Origin: Tetragonia tetragonoides
Lineage: Eukaryota > Streptophyta > Magnoliopsida > Caryophyllales > Aizoaceae
Length of the DNA: 64,000 bases
Assembly (NCBI GenBank): GCA_038025085.1
Contig: CM076154.1
Coordinates: 19,416,501 to 19,480,500, forward strand
Direction: 5' to 3'
The first letter of the stretch is position 1. Each line of letters begins with the position of its first letter. The position numbers were made by a program, and so were the translations under genes. The notes under the pieces are model-generated. The model saw only the letters and a program-made list of their open reading frames with translations, searched no databases and was not told where the DNA came from. Positions 23,111-35,770 of this stretch are shown here, one piece after another.

Positions 23111-24808
23111 TGGATTAGGGTTTAAAAGTAACAAAGCTTCTTGGAATCCTCACTCGAAGTATTCTGATTTACCCTCTAACCGACTTTGTATGTTTTGTGG
23201 CGAAACCGGTCATGTGCAAACAAATTGTAAGGTTAAAAATTGTGCTATCATGAAATATATGAACTCCAAATGGGTGAAGAAAAGTGATTTATCTACTCTC
23301 CATGTTGGAAAGGAACCCAAAGCTGCTTCGGTTCCTATATCTCACAATTGATCGGTTTTGTAGGCGTTGGTGGGAGAGAGCAACCCATCTTGGTACTTGG
23401 ATAGTGGTTGCTCACGGCACATGACGGGAGATGAATCTAATTTTCTCTCACTAACGGCCTTCAACGGTGGGTGTGTAACTTTCGGTGATGGTAAGAAAGG
23501 TAACATCATAGGAGTCAGTAAGATTGGCTCGTCACCTACACACTCTATCGATAATGTGTTCTTGGTAGCCGGTTTAAAACACAATCTATTGAGTATTTCG
23601 CAACTATGTGATCATGGAAATAATGTTGAATTTTCGAAAAACAATTGCATGATTGTAAGTACCAACACCGGTGGTGTTGTGTTGGAAGGGAAGTGACACA
23701 ACAATGTTTATAAAGCTAATATATCTTTACTTCCCCATGTTGATATGTCATGCTTGAGTGTGCTTGATGATGATCCTTTACTTTGGCATAAACGATTAGG
23801 ACATGCTAGCTTATCTTTGTTGCACAAAGTAGCGTCTCAAGAATTAGTTGTTGGTTTAGCATTAAATAAGTTATCTAGAGATAAGATGTGTGATGCATGT
23901 GCTAAAGGAAAACAAGTAAGGACGTCATTTAAACCAAAGACCATGGTTAGCACTTCTAAGCCACTTAAACTCATCCATATGGATTTATGTGACCCCATGA
24001 GAGTGGTAAGTAGAAGTGGCAAAAGCTACGTGTTTGTTATAGTTGATGGTTACTCTCGTTTTACATGGACCTTGTTCCTTTCCTCAAAGGACGATACCTT
24101 TGACGTTTTTGTTGTGTTTTTTTGAAAAAGACCCAACGAATGACCGGTAATCAATTAGTTAGCATGCATTCTGACCATGGTACCGAATTTGATAATGATA
24201 AATTCATTGGTTTTTGCAACGAGCATGGCATTGATCATAACTTCTCGGCCCCTAGGACACCGCAACAAAATGGTGTTGTTGAAAGAAAGAATAGGACACT
24301 AGAAGATATGTCATGTACTATGTTAATTGCTAGTGGACTACCTAGGTACTTTTGGGCCGAGGCCGTGAACACGGCTTGCTACATCATGAACCGTTGCATG
24401 ATAAGACTCTTGCTCAAGAAAACTCCCTATGAACTCTTCAAAGGGAGAAAGCCTAGCATCATACATTTTCGTACCGTTGGGTGTAAATGTTATGTGCATA
24501 ATAATGGGAAATCCAATATTGGCAAATTTGATGCAAGGAGTGATGAAACGGTTTTCCATGGATACTCCTCACATAGAAAAGCTTATAAAGTGTACAACAA
24601 ATGAACAATGCTTGTTGAGGAAAGTATCCATGTGATATTTGATGAAGCTAACATCTTGGATGAGAATCTTTTGCAGGATGATGATTTTGAAATCGGACTT
24701 GTCCGGAACTACAATGACATGACTTTACTCATCCTGAACCAAAAAGAACAGAGAAAGGACCTCAGGGAAAACAGAAGCCTAGTCCCTCAGAAGGTGAAGC
24801 GCCACTGA
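23111..24808 (+). pseudogene. pol: Copia second knuckle, protease and integrase, broken
   Basis: An intact knuckle CMFCGETGHVQTNC (about 23190) is followed by protease with the copia active site WYLDSGCSRHMTGD (about 23390) and then integrase. The HHCC zinc region (LWHKRLGHAS ... MCDACAKGKQ) starts at 23775. The catalytic core follows with D in LIHMDLCDPM, D in MHSDHGTEFDND and E in QQNGVVERKNRTL. Stops after 23340, at 23694, at 24122 and at 24602 break the frame. Confidence 0.85.
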
Positions 24809-25119
24809 CAGGGGGAACTGGATCAACAGCCTCTGATCCCTCATCTGATCCTCCCCCTGTTCCCTCTGGAAAGAGCTCAACAGAAGTCAACCAAGATGCA
24901 GGCTCGACACTCCCCACTAGTGTCAGGCCTTGGAAACTCAGAAGTTCGCACCCCCTTGATCAGATCATAAGCGACTTGAACAGTGGGACACAAACAAGGT
25001 CCTCGGTTCACAACTATTGTGCCCACTATGCATTCCTCTTCACAATAGAACCGAGGAGCCACAATGAAGCGTTGCTTGATCCCGACTGTGTTCTTGCAAT
25101 GCAAGAGGAGCTGAACCAA

Positions 25120-26527
25120 TTCGAAAGAAGCAAGGTTTAGCATTTGGTACCACGGCCCATGGATAGAATGATCATCGAAACGAAGTGGGTGTTCCAAAAC
25201 AAACTTGATGAACAAGGGACCATGGTAAGGAACAAAGCTCGGCTGGTGGTCAAAGGATACAGTCAAGATGAAGGGATCGACTACGATGAAACTTTTGCAC
25301 CCGTGGCCCGACTTGAGGCTATCCGCATACTGATTGCTTTTTCGGCCCATATGGGTATCACACTTCATCAAATGGACGTCAAGAGTGATTTCTTGAATGG
25401 AAATTTGAAGGAGGAGGTATTCGTTGAACAACCTCTTCGATTTGAAACTCAAGGATTTGAAAATCATGTTTTCAAGTTGGACAAGGCATTATATGGCTTA
25501 AAGCAAGCCCCGCATGCATCGTATGAGCGCTTGTCCAAGTTCTTAATGGAAAATGAGTTTCAAATATGGAAGGTTGATGACACATTATTCTCAAGGTGAA
25601 AGACAAGCATTTATTAATTGTCCAAATATATGTCGATGATATTATATTTGGTGCTACTAACGAATGTTTGTGCAAGGAATTTCAGGACCTAATGACAAGT
25701 GAATTCGAGATGAGCATGATGGGCGAACTCAATTTCTTTTTGGCTTGCAAATCAAGCAATCTCGTGAAGGAATTATGATTCACCAACAAAAGTATCTCAA
25801 AGAGCTCATGAGAAAATATGGAATGAAAACCGCCAAGCCAACGGACATACCTATAGTGACATCAACTAAGCTCGACATGGATGAAGATGGTAAGAAAGTT
25901 GATGAAAAGACATATCGAGGTATAATCGGTTCTCTCCTTTACTTAACCGCAAGTAGACCCGATATTGTCTATAGTGTAGGCTTGTGTGCTCGTTTTCAAT
26001 CTTGTCCTAAGGAATCTCACATGATAGCGGTAAAAAGAATATTGAGATATTTACGTGGTAATGATAATTTGTGCCTATGGTACCCTTTTGGATCTAGTCT
26101 TGATCTAATCGGGTATGCCGATGCGGACTATGTGGGTTATCTCGTTGACCCCAAGAGCACTTCCGGTATGGCACATTTTCTTGGTTCATGGTTAATATCA
26201 TGGGGCTCTAAGAAACAAAATTCAACTGTTTTGTCTACGGCCGAAGCCGAATATGTTTTCGCCGTCTCATGTTGTGCTCAAATGTTATGGATTAAGCAAA
26301 TATTAAAAGAATTTGGTGTTGTTATTGATTGCATGCCTATTTATTGTGACAACACAAGTGCTATTAATATTGCTAAAAATCCTTGTCAACATAAGAGAAC
26401 CAAGCACATTGACATTATGCATCATTTCTTGAGAGATCATGTGGAAAAGGGCAACATTGCAATGAACTTTTGCAAGACGGAAAATCAAATTGCGGATATC
26501 TTCACAAAGGCCCTTAGCCGGGAATGA
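25120..26527 (+). pseudogene. pol: Copia reverse transcriptase and RNase H, broken
   Basis: Reverse transcriptase spans about 25144-25800, with [40 protein letters not shown] and the intact catalytic box VQIYVDDIIFG at about 25628. RNase H follows (25745-26527) with YADADYVG, STAEAEY and the final HIDIMHHFLRDHV...ADIFTKAL block. The frame is cut at about 25599 and 25778. 24809-25119 is the degenerate linker between integrase and reverse transcriptase. Confidence 0.88.
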
Positions 26528-27352
26528 TTCGACAAGATAAGGCTTGAGCTTGGCTTTACAAGGATTTCCTAGGTATATGCTTTGATTCCCCCTTGATGCA
26601 TTTAATTAAGCATATTAAATGATGAGAATGTTGCATTTATGAGCTTATTGAATTTAATTGTGCAAATCCAAAATTGAACTTTGTCACAAGTCCTATTACA
26701 TGAGCTAAATGTTGCATTGCACTCATCTTGGTCCCTAGGATATTGCCCTTATTGTTCTTAAGTGCTAAGAATTTTGTTTGGTTGTGAAATATGGACCAAA
26801 TAAATCTGAGCAAAAAATTGGATTTCTCTCTCTCTCCCATAAAAAGAATGTCAGCTTCATTATTGGGAGAGCTCTCAAATATCCACAGAGATTCTCTCTC
26901 TCTTACCCACGTGGCCGGTCATGCAAAGAGAAAAGGGGACAATTGAATTGTCCAACATTTAACCCCCTTTACCCACTCAACCATCGAATCACTTCTCCCA
27001 CTTCCCAAAGACGGCGGGACCCCACTTGCCCAAACCGTCAGCTCTCTCTCTCTCCACTTTACTTCTTCATCTTTCTTTTCTCTCACATCAAATCTTCTCT
27101 CTCCTACACTCCATTACTCAACCGCCCTCTTCACCACTCTTTACCATTTATGGTCTCAACAAAATATCCAGAAAATTCATTGAAAATCTAAACTCACAAA
27201 AAACCCTTTCACATTTGCTGAAATCGACATTACCAAAGAAACCCACAAAAATCCCAATTCTCTCTCCTCACAAAAAAAAAAAACCCACTAAAACCCCAAT
27301 TTCGGTTGAGCTTTTTGGGTAATTTGAAGAAGAGAAATTTTTGAGATACGGC
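26528..27352 (+). other. Spacer between pol and the extra gene
   Basis: Noncoding; pyrimidine-rich from about 26825 to 27300 (many CTCTCT and CCCAC runs). Such a leader could act as a 5' UTR or splice-acceptor region for the downstream gene. Confidence 0.4.
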
Positions 27353-28195
27353 ATGGTAATTGTCAAGGAACTCGAAGAAGATGAAGAGCTTAATGCTCAA
27401 TTTGGGACAAAGCCCAATTCTCCTCAAAGGAGACCTGTCGTACGGGTTGGAAAAGAAAAGGAAAAATCACCCTCTCCCGAAGAAATTGAGCCCTTAGCTG
27501 AGGAATATCCTGAAAATCCAAGTGAATCTCGAGCTAAGATGATGAATTTAATTGAGAGTGTGATATCTATTGTGAAAGGTAAAAATGTCAGTGCATCAAG
27601 TGAGGGGGAAAAGGTGAATCAAGGTGTGAATGAACCAAAGGATCCAATTGAGATCTCTTCGGATGAGAAGAAATCTGATGGTGAAGATGACGAGAAGAGT
27701 GAGAAGAGAGATAAAGGTGAAAAGAGTGAGAAAAGTGAGAAATCGAAGGAAGAAGAAGACGATGAGAAAGAGAGTGAGAAAAGTGGAGAAAAAGATGGTG
27801 AAAAGAGTGTGAAATCCGTGGAAAAGGAAAAAGAGAGTGTCAATGAGGAAGTTGAGAGTGAAAAGAGGAACAAGTCAAAGTTGCGTGTCGAGAAAAGGTT
27901 GAAATTCACGGATGATGATTTGAAGGAAGTGAATGAGGCTTTAGGCCTTGGTGATGATGCTGGAGGAAATCCGAATGTGATGGTAGAGGATGATGTGGAT
28001 GAGTCTGATGATGAAGGAGATGTTGGCTCACCCAAGGGAGGCCCCCAAACTGTGGAGCCCATAGCTCTTGATCCACCATTGGGGCCACCAATCCGTCTTT
28101 CCCAGGCACTCGTGAGATACGAAGAGGAGGACAGAGGGGGAAACGGAGGAGGGAACATAGGATCACCCTATGGATCCTGCCACCTTTGTTCCTGA
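27353..28195 (+). pseudogene. Extra (env-position) gene, N-terminal charged part
   Basis: ATG at 27353 (the upstream TTG is not needed). About 280 codons, extremely rich in Lys, Glu and Ser between residues 95 and 185 (EKSEKSEKSKEEEDDEKESE-like), hence probably disordered. It sits where Sireviruses carry their 'env-like' gene. It ends out of frame with the next segment, with which it overlaps by 26 bp, so one original gene has probably been split by a frameshift near 28160-28190. Confidence 0.6.
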
Positions 28196-29810
28196 CTCCG
28201 TTCCCCACTGTGTTCTGGTCATTATTGAACAAAGCGAAGATGAAGATGATGGGAATCCCATTCATTTTCCAGCAAGGAATAAGACTGGAGTTGTGAGAAA
28301 ACTCTCCAAATCCACAAAACCTCAACCACCACCAAAGAAGCTCACCAAAAAAAGGCAAGAAAAACTCATTTCCAAGCTTGCGATCGATCTTGACCCAAAG
28401 AAATCAGCACCAACTCCTTCACCTCGTATCACGAGAAGCAAGGCAATTGAGTCTCCAATTCAAATGGCTTCTTTTCCTTATGAAGAGGTCCCTCCACCAC
28501 CACAACCGAAACAACCCAAAACTAAGCACCAAAAGAAAGCCACCTCAACCAGAACCCATACCACCACAAAATTAGCCGCAACCACAACCAAAAGAAAAGC
28601 CAAGAACACCCCTTCTCCAATCTCCAAGGCCTCATCTTCAAAGAAGCGCAAGGTAGAATCGGTTGATAGCTCATCGTCAACCGACTCCGCTAATGATAGG
28701 AGGAAGGAAAAGGAGACAAAAAGGACCGTGGTGCGCAAGGCTACCACCGGTAAGGTTCTTGTTCCTGAGATTCTTGAACGTTATGGTTGTCTTGATTTTA
28801 TTGATGCGGTGAAAGCCCAAGGTTGGTGGGATGTGTTTGTTGATCGGTCATATGTCTATGCCGAAGAGGATGTGCTTGACTTTTATACTAGTTGTGAGGT
28901 TGTTGATGGGACGGTTTATGGTAATGTGGAAGGGAATGAATTAGAGTTTGATGTTTATTTGGTTTATAAGAAGTTGAAATTGCCTTTGATTGATTATGAT
29001 GTGTATACTAGTGATGGTTGGCCGAATCTAGCTCCTCCCCACTCTCCCTTGACTATATGTCAAACCCTAACTGGAGACACTTCCTTGTCCGGTGCTTTTC
29101 GTGTGAAAAAGAAGGACTTGACTCCCTTCTACAAGCTATTGTTTCCTTTTGTGATGAGGAATGTGATTCCTAAGGGTTAGAAGAGGGGAGAGCCTACCTT
29201 TCTTGAGCTTACATTGACATACATGTTGGGAAAGAGGATTCAAATCAACCAACCATCATTTCTAGCTCAACACATTCATAGAGTGATTCGTAGTGATGAT
29301 GTGAAGCATCGTCGGCCTTATGGGTTCTTCTTGACTAGGATTTTCCAACACTTCAACATCCCTCTTCGTTTCATGTACAACATCAGGAGTTAGGATGACT
29401 TTGAGTCACGTACCTTGGTTTCCTGTGGCTACGGGGAGACTAGGGAACAAGGATTGGAAGGTCGTAATCCTAATCTTGGTCATGTTGTGAGAGCTGCTGT
29501 TGGTTCTACCTTAGGTCCAGCTACTGGTACCTTGTCTGGTCCTTCGGGGAATGTTGCTAGTGGTTCTCAAGATAGTAAGAAGAAGAGGCTTGAGGTTCTA
29601 GAGGGTCGTGTGGAGACTTTGGAGACTAATGTGGACAAGAAATTGGAGGCTCTGCAGGAAGAAAGTAATCGCAAGCACAATGCATTGATGGATCTCCTTT
29701 CTCAGCTCTTGCCCAAACCTGCTGCTCCAAAGTTGTCCGTTCCTGCCTCTGGTCCCTCTTGGTATTGGCACATTGGCTCAATCATGAACCCACCTATCTA
29801 TCTATCCTAA
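28170..29810 (+). pseudogene. Extra (env-position) gene, Transposase_32-like part
   Basis: Basic Pro/Lys-rich stretch (residues 40-200), then a folded-looking segment ERYGCLDFIDAVKAQGWWDV ... AEEDVLDFYTSC ... VYGNVEGNELEFDVYLVYKK. This resembles the 'putative plant transposon protein' (Transposase_32) pattern of V.EFY followed by V.G..I.F. A stop at 29178 is followed in frame by LTYMLGKRIQINQPSFLAQH, a second break at 29391, and a coiled-coil C-terminus (VETLETNVDKKLEALQEESN). No signal peptide or convincing transmembrane segment is seen, so an envelope role is not supported. Confidence 0.55.
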
Positions 29811-30277
29811 AACAAGCTTTATTTTTCTTGCTCCAAAGACAATTATGCTCATGGTTTATTGGTCTGTGTTTTGTGAACTAACTTAGCTTTATGGCTGCTT
29901 TTGAATGGCCAATATCCTTGGATTGTTATATTTGAGCTACTTTCCATGCTTAGTCTTCTTGTGTGATAGTACCCAAGTGGTGCGGATTGTGCATGATTGT
30001 GTTTGGTATTGTGCATGATTATTATTGATATTGCTTTTTGAGAGGCCAAAAGGGGGAAGAGATGCGTGTGATTAGGTAATTCAAGTTGGCGGCTCTTTAG
30101 CCGACATTTTCTCATTTCATAAAAATATCAAGGCTCTTTGTGCTCAAAATGTTGTGATTCCATTAAGCGGCTATCTACACTTATAATGACGATCATATGT
30201 GAGGTAATCACTCTTTTAACATTCATGCTTTTAATTCATATTATGTGGTGCACAAGCATAGTAGGTTTGTCATCATC

Positions 30278-30289
30278 AAAAAGGGGGAA
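30278..30289 (+). other. Polypurine tract of the copia element
   Basis: AAAAAGGGGGAA lies three bases before the TGTTGAG start of the 3' LTR. Confidence 0.8.
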
Positions 30290-30291
30290 TT

Positions 30292-31826
30292 TGTTGAGCC
30301 CTTAGAGTTTTGATGATTAACAAACTATGTTTATGCACCTAATTAATACTAATGAGTTTGTTAAGTGTGATCTTATGTGTAGCCATGAATTAACCTCATG
30401 GATGGATAGCTTGCTTGGTGATGCACCTTGAAGACTAAGAAGGAAGATATATGGGTGTCTTTCCTATTAGCCCTCTTGGTGATCCGTGAATACTAAGAAG
30501 GAAGATATATGGGTGTCTTTTCAATTAGCCATCATGGAGAAGATACGTGAAGACTATGAAGGAAGATATATGGGTGTCTTTCAGAATAGGATTCATGTAA
30601 CGTGGTTGGACTTAAGTTAAGACTTGGTAAGGAGTGGAACATGTTAACTTATGGACAACATTAAGATTGAAGGTTGCTGGGAACAATGGACCAGATCATG
30701 GACCAGACCCATGTCAGTTCCCAGCCCAGCACGAGTTTCGAAGGATTTCGAAAATGTTTTTACAACTGGATTTTAAAGTGGACTTCTGTCCAAAGTGTTT
30801 TTGGCCTTATTGGAAGATATTTATCTTTAGATCTCAAAAGCATAAAACACATGGTTTTCGAGTTGAAAAAACAAAGGCTAAAAGACAAAGGAATCTTTCA
30901 CTTTATGGAGCCTTGTGCAAGGTTTTCTTACACAAGCCACCTCAATGTTTTGGATCATGGAGAATCTGATTTCTTTGTGTAATTGGATGTTTCCTAGGAC
31001 TAAACAAATCAGATTTGAAATGTCCCATTGACTTTGGCAAAAGATTCCTTAAGGTTGTACTTTCATATTCCTTTGGGTTTTGAGCAAAATGACTTGGCTA
31101 AGTAAACTCTCTCTATATAAGAGGTGGGCTGATCGTTAGCTAAGGCAAGCAAGGTGTTGAGCTTTCAAAAGATTTATCTTTCAAAGGTAAAACCCTTCTT
31201 CCTTCACTCGTGCCCTTCATACACGGTGAAGTAAAACGACCCTAAGTTCTTTGTTCCAAGCTTTGTTCCCTGTCTCACTAAAGTCATCCACATAGTGCTT
31301 ATTTGTAACCTTTCATCTGCTTGTAAAGAAATACTTAAAGGTTGTATCCTTTGGGGAAGGTGTCCGCAAGCGTGGCTTGGCGATTAATCATAGGTTAGAG
31401 GTAGTGCCTAGTGTCCGTGTGTGGCATAGGACTAGAGGTAACCTAGTGCCTCTTTGACGGTTTGAGTTAACCGGTCGTTCTTTGGTGGTTTCAGTTAAAC
31501 CAGCCGTAGGTGTGGTTGCTCCGGAGTTTGTATAACATGTGTGACACATCGGCTCGTATAATACAACGAAAGTTCTTAAATCCTGCTGGAGTGGCAGGTC
31601 GTGGTTTTTACACGTGATAAAGCCTCAGGGTTGTTTTCCACGGTAAAAATACTGTGTCTACAAGCTTTTTACTTTACATGTTTCTGCATTAACTCTGTCT
31701 CAATAGAAACAGAAGAAGGAACACTGGTCCTTCCTCTGGTCCTTAGCCAACAGAAACGAAAAACAGCGAAAAATAGTAGACCCAATTCAACCCTCCTTCT
31801 TGTGTCTAACCCGGTGTATTCTATCA
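30292..31826 (+). repeat. 3' LTR of the copia element, full length
   Basis: 1535 bp, TGTTGAG...TATCA. It contains the TATA region CTCTCTATATAAGAG near 31110-31120 that the 5' LTR has lost, and the three partial 'gaaggaagatatatggg' repeats at its start. Confidence 0.9.
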
Positions 31827-32566
31827 GATACAAAGAAAAATATGAACATAAATACTTAATTTAAATATATCAAGGATTTAGTAATTTTTTAGAAACAATA
31901 AATATAAATCAGAAAATTCTCCAAGCTTGACACGTGGATTATTTTAGGTGAAAATTCCTTTTCTTTATTATTAGTACGTAGATGTAGATAGATGGAAAAT
32001 TCTATTCTGTCATACGTTAGAATACCGGTTTTGAATTTAAAAAAGATAAATTTAAATCAAGTACCGACTCAACAGGTTCTACCGGTAGAATGTCGTTTTT
32101 GGCCGCTTCTACCCTCACAACGCGGTAGAATTCCGTTTCCGCTTTATTTTTAAAGCGATACTTTGTGGTCCCTCCCTGCGCGTGGGAGTTTGCAGGATTT
32201 CCTCTGTCCTCATTGGGCACCACACTCTACCGAATACATTCGAAACCGTGTATCTGTAAACAGAATTATATTAAATGACCAAGAGGTTGTATGTTTGCTA
32301 CTATCCTCTACTATATCTGACCCAAGAACATTGTTCGGGACCAAGAGAGGGGTATTATATGAGCAAAAGGTTGGAATAATTACCTTTTGCCACTTCATCT
32401 TTAATTTTCCCAAAGAATTGAAAACTCTAATTCGAACCTTGACACGACATTGCTCATAACTCTCTTATCTCTCTCAACCTTCGAACTTAATTCAACCTTG
32501 ATTTAAAAAATAGTTTTCGAAGATTCTTGCAATTTCCCAAATGGGTCTCCAAGAAATAGACTTTTT

Positions 32567-35500
32567 AACAACTGGTGGCACCAGGGATCTTGAGCAGTGA
32601 CAATTGAAGCATCTCTTGCCCAGGTCGTGCATTGCAGAGTTGAACACCTAGCTAAAAAAAACATTTTCGTATCTCTTTTGTTTATGGGTACAACACCATA
32701 GAGGAGAGGAGAAATTTATGGCAGTTTCTATGCAGTACTTCAGATTGTATGTCTCTACCTTGGCTGGTCATTGGGGATTTCAACAGTATCTTGGGAGCTG
32801 AGGACAGAATGGGAGGTAATAGGGTCTCCTATGCAGAGGTCGGGGATTTCCAGGACTGTGTGGGGTACTGTAATCTGCAGGAGATGACAAGAATTGGAGG
32901 GAGGTTCACTTGGTGCAACAGGCATGAGGATGACACTAGGGTCAGTTCAAAGTTGGATTGGGCTTTGGTAAATGAGGAATGTGTGGATACTTCTCCTGAT
33001 CTGGTAACTTTTGTGCTCCCTGATCTTACATCAGATCACTCTCCTCTTTTTATCAACATGTATAAATTTCCTCAATTGGGCAGGAGGCCTTTCAGATTTT
33101 TTGATATGTGGGTCAGTTCAGCTAACTTCCATGAAACTATCCAAGATGTTTGGGATACCCCTGTAAAAGGGTGTAGTATGTACAGGGTTGTGAAAAAGCT
33201 GCAAAGCTTGCAACACTCACTACATAAACTGAACAAAAGTCAGTTTGGTAATATTGAAGCTAAGACTGATGAAGCTAGGGCAGCTTTGGAACTTGCACAG
33301 ATGTCACTGCAGCAGGACCCTGGGAATTCAGCTCTCCAGGCTACTGAGAGGCAAGCAAGGCAGGAATACACCAGATACAATTTTGCTTTAGTAAGCTTCC
33401 TGAAAACAAAAAAAGTAAGGTGACATGGTTGGGTAATGGTGACATGAACACTAGCTACTACCACAAGGTGATCAAGCAGAAATGTGTTCGAAATAGGGTA
33501 ACAGCAATACATGATGAACAAGACCATCTTATCATAAACTACTCTGCTATCATTGACACGTTCTGTGAGTTTTATAGAGGCATGCTTGGACGTGCAAGCT
33601 CTAAAACTGACCCTATCAGGCTGGAGATCATTCACGAGGGCCCTGACCTTAGCTCAGATCAGAAGCTGCAACTAATACTCCCTTTTACTTCAGATGTTGT
33701 CAAATCTGCCATGTTCTCTATTCCAGCTACAAAGAGCCCTGGTGCAGATGGATTTGGCACTGGTTTCTTCAAGGCCACATGGAGCTATCTGGGTGAGGAT
33801 TTCAATAAGGCTGTTCTTGACTTCTTTAACACTGGTAAGCTCCTTAGATTAAAGCTTGTGCTGCCCTCTATTGTGGATGAAAATCAGGGAGCTTTTGTGA
33901 CTGGAAGAAATATTGGCCATAGTATTATGATAACACAAGACCTAATTAGGATGTATAAAAGAGCCAAAATTTCTCCTAGGTGTCTCATGAAAATAGACCT
34001 TAGGAAGGCTTATGATACTGTGGATTGGAGCTTTGTGAAGGAGATTATGAGGAGTCTTGGTTTTCCTCCTTGTTTTGTTGACTGGGTCCTAAAATGCATC
34101 ACTACTACTAGCTTCACTCTCAACATAAATGGTAGACTACATGGTAGTTTTCAAGGGGTAAAGGGACTTAGGCAAGGGGACCCTATCTCTTCCCTCATCT
34201 TTGTCATGGTGATGGAATACCTCACTCGTACATTAAGAGCTGTGAGTAAGCATAAGGATTTTAGGTTCCACCCCCACTGCAAGCATCTGCAATTGGTTAA
34301 CTTGACCTTTGTAGATGAATTGATGATTTTTTGTAAAGGGTATTTAAACTCTGTGAAGAAGGTAATGGAGGGATTTAACCATTTCTCTGTGGCGACTGGT
34401 TTATCTGCCAATATGGGGAAATCTCAAATTTTTGTTGGGGGCACAAAAGACAACATCAAGTCCCAGATTGTTCATTTCACTGGTTCCGCAGAAGGGAGAT
34501 TCCCTATGAGATATTTGGGAATGCCACTCTCACCTACAAAGTGGTCTAAGCTTGACTGCCAGTTCCTTGTTATGAAGATTACAGCTAGAGTTAGGTGCTA
34601 GTCATCTAGACACCTTTCACTAGCTGGGAGAGCCCAGTTGGTAAATTCAGTCTTATACTCAATGCATGTCTATTGGGCATCCATATTCATTCTCCCACAG
34701 GCTGTCATCAAGCAAATTGAGCAAGTATGCAGGAATTTTTTATAGGGTCAGTCACAAGACAGGACAAAAATCCCCTTGGTTTCATGGGAAAGGATCTGCC
34801 TCCCCAAGAAATTTGGAGGATTAAATATCAAGAACTGCAAGGTTTGGAACAGGGCTGCTGTTCTAAAGCATCTCTGGGCCATTGCTATGAAGAAAGACTC
34901 CTTATGGGTTAATGTCATCTACTTGAAAGGCAATGATGTGTATTCCCATAGGGTGCCAGCTGACTGCAGCTAGTACTGGAAGAAGATAATGCGCCTCAGA
35001 GGGCGTGCAGGTGGTTTGGGGACTCAACCCAGCTGACATGTAGACCAGAAAGGGGTTTACACAATCAGCAATGGGTACAAGTTGCTTCTGGGAGTGTATG
35101 ATAAGATAAAAGCTGCACAGAGTGTATGGGGGAGAATTACTATACCCGGGCATGCCATTTTCTTATGTTTAGTGGTACAAGGAAGAATTTTGACAAGAGA
35201 TAGGCTTATGATGATGAATATTATGGTTCCTGACACCTTGTGCCCTCTTTGTCAAGCTGAAAATGAGTCAATACCGCACTTGTTTTTCTCCTGTAGTTTC
35301 TCAAGACATATTGTGGAGGGGATATGCCCTTGGTTCCAGAAAACTCCCTGGCCAAGAGACTACCCCAGATGGAGAAAATGGATGAAGAGAAGAAGGTACA
35401 GCAAGCACAGAAACCTTTTCCTCGCTGCTGTCATAGCTGTTGTTTCCTATCATGTGTGGTTAGCTAGGAATAATGCAATCTTTAGAGATCAAAAAGGTCA

Positions 35501-35770
35501 TGTAATAGTGATGCTGATCAAGAAAATGTTGCAAGTTAGATTTAGTTGCGTGAAACCTAGGAAAATTAAGGCAAAGGATGCAAGTTTGTTTGATCAAATT
35601 ACTTAAAAGCATTAAGGCTTGGAGTTCTAATGTCCATGTATCCTTCCTAGAAGGTGCCATGGCATTGGAGCTGCTCCCTTTTGCTTCTGTATGAGGTGAA
35701 CTGTTTGGTTGGTCTTTTTGGTAATAATATAGCTCTCATTATACCCAAAAAAAAAAAACAACTGGTGGCA
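32567..35770 (+). mobile_element. L1-type LINE, 5'-truncated, inside the 8.6-kb insertion
   Basis: The body is about 32581-35757, flanked by a 14-bp duplication AACAACTGGTGGCA (32567-32580; after the poly-A the same sequence ends at 35770). It starts within the endonuclease region and ends in A12. A related site without the LINE is present at 37195-37290 in the same repeat. Confidence 0.9.
32600..35606 (+). pseudogene. LINE ORF2 (endonuclease-reverse transcriptase), defective
   Basis: Endonuclease end (LVIGDFNSILGAEDRMGG ... DLTSDHSPLF), then reverse transcriptase (KSPGADGFGTGFFKATW, KIDLRKAYDTVDWSFV, LRQGDPISSLIFVMVMEY) and a zinc-finger/C-terminal domain (LCPLCQAENESIPHLFFSC). Three defects are plain. 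A deletion at about 33843 joins TGKLL directly to the LVLPSIVDENQGAF block, removing the IPK...RPI region. The catalytic FADD is changed to FVDE (about 34310). There are several stops, mostly at expected Trp codons (34599, 34741, 34972). It is closely related to the LINE at 44033-49136. Confidence 0.88.

Larger units (their letters stand above)
20125..31831 (+). mobile_element. Sirevirus-type Ty1/copia retrotransposon
   Basis: The element spans 20130-31826 with 5-bp duplications GATAC (20125-20129 and 31827-31831). The undisturbed target is visible in copy B at about 52490. LTRs start TGTTGAG and end TATCA. Internal order is primer site, gag, protease, integrase, reverse transcriptase, RNase H, a long extra gene, and a purine tract before the 3' LTR; integrase before reverse transcriptase marks Ty1/copia. 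Length (11.7 kb), a gag with a coiled-coil-like extension and an extra 3' gene fit the Sirevirus (SIRE/Maximus) lineage. Many stops and frameshifts make it inactive. Confidence 0.9.

Noticed and set aside
27619..28158. Ser/Phe-rich minus-strand frame of 179 codons
   Set aside because: Reverse-strand shadow of the Lys/Glu-rich copia extra gene.
32163..32459. 98-codon + strand frame at the left end of the 8.6-kb insertion
   Set aside because: No recognisable motif, lies in repeat units, and the sequence recurs without the frame elsewhere.
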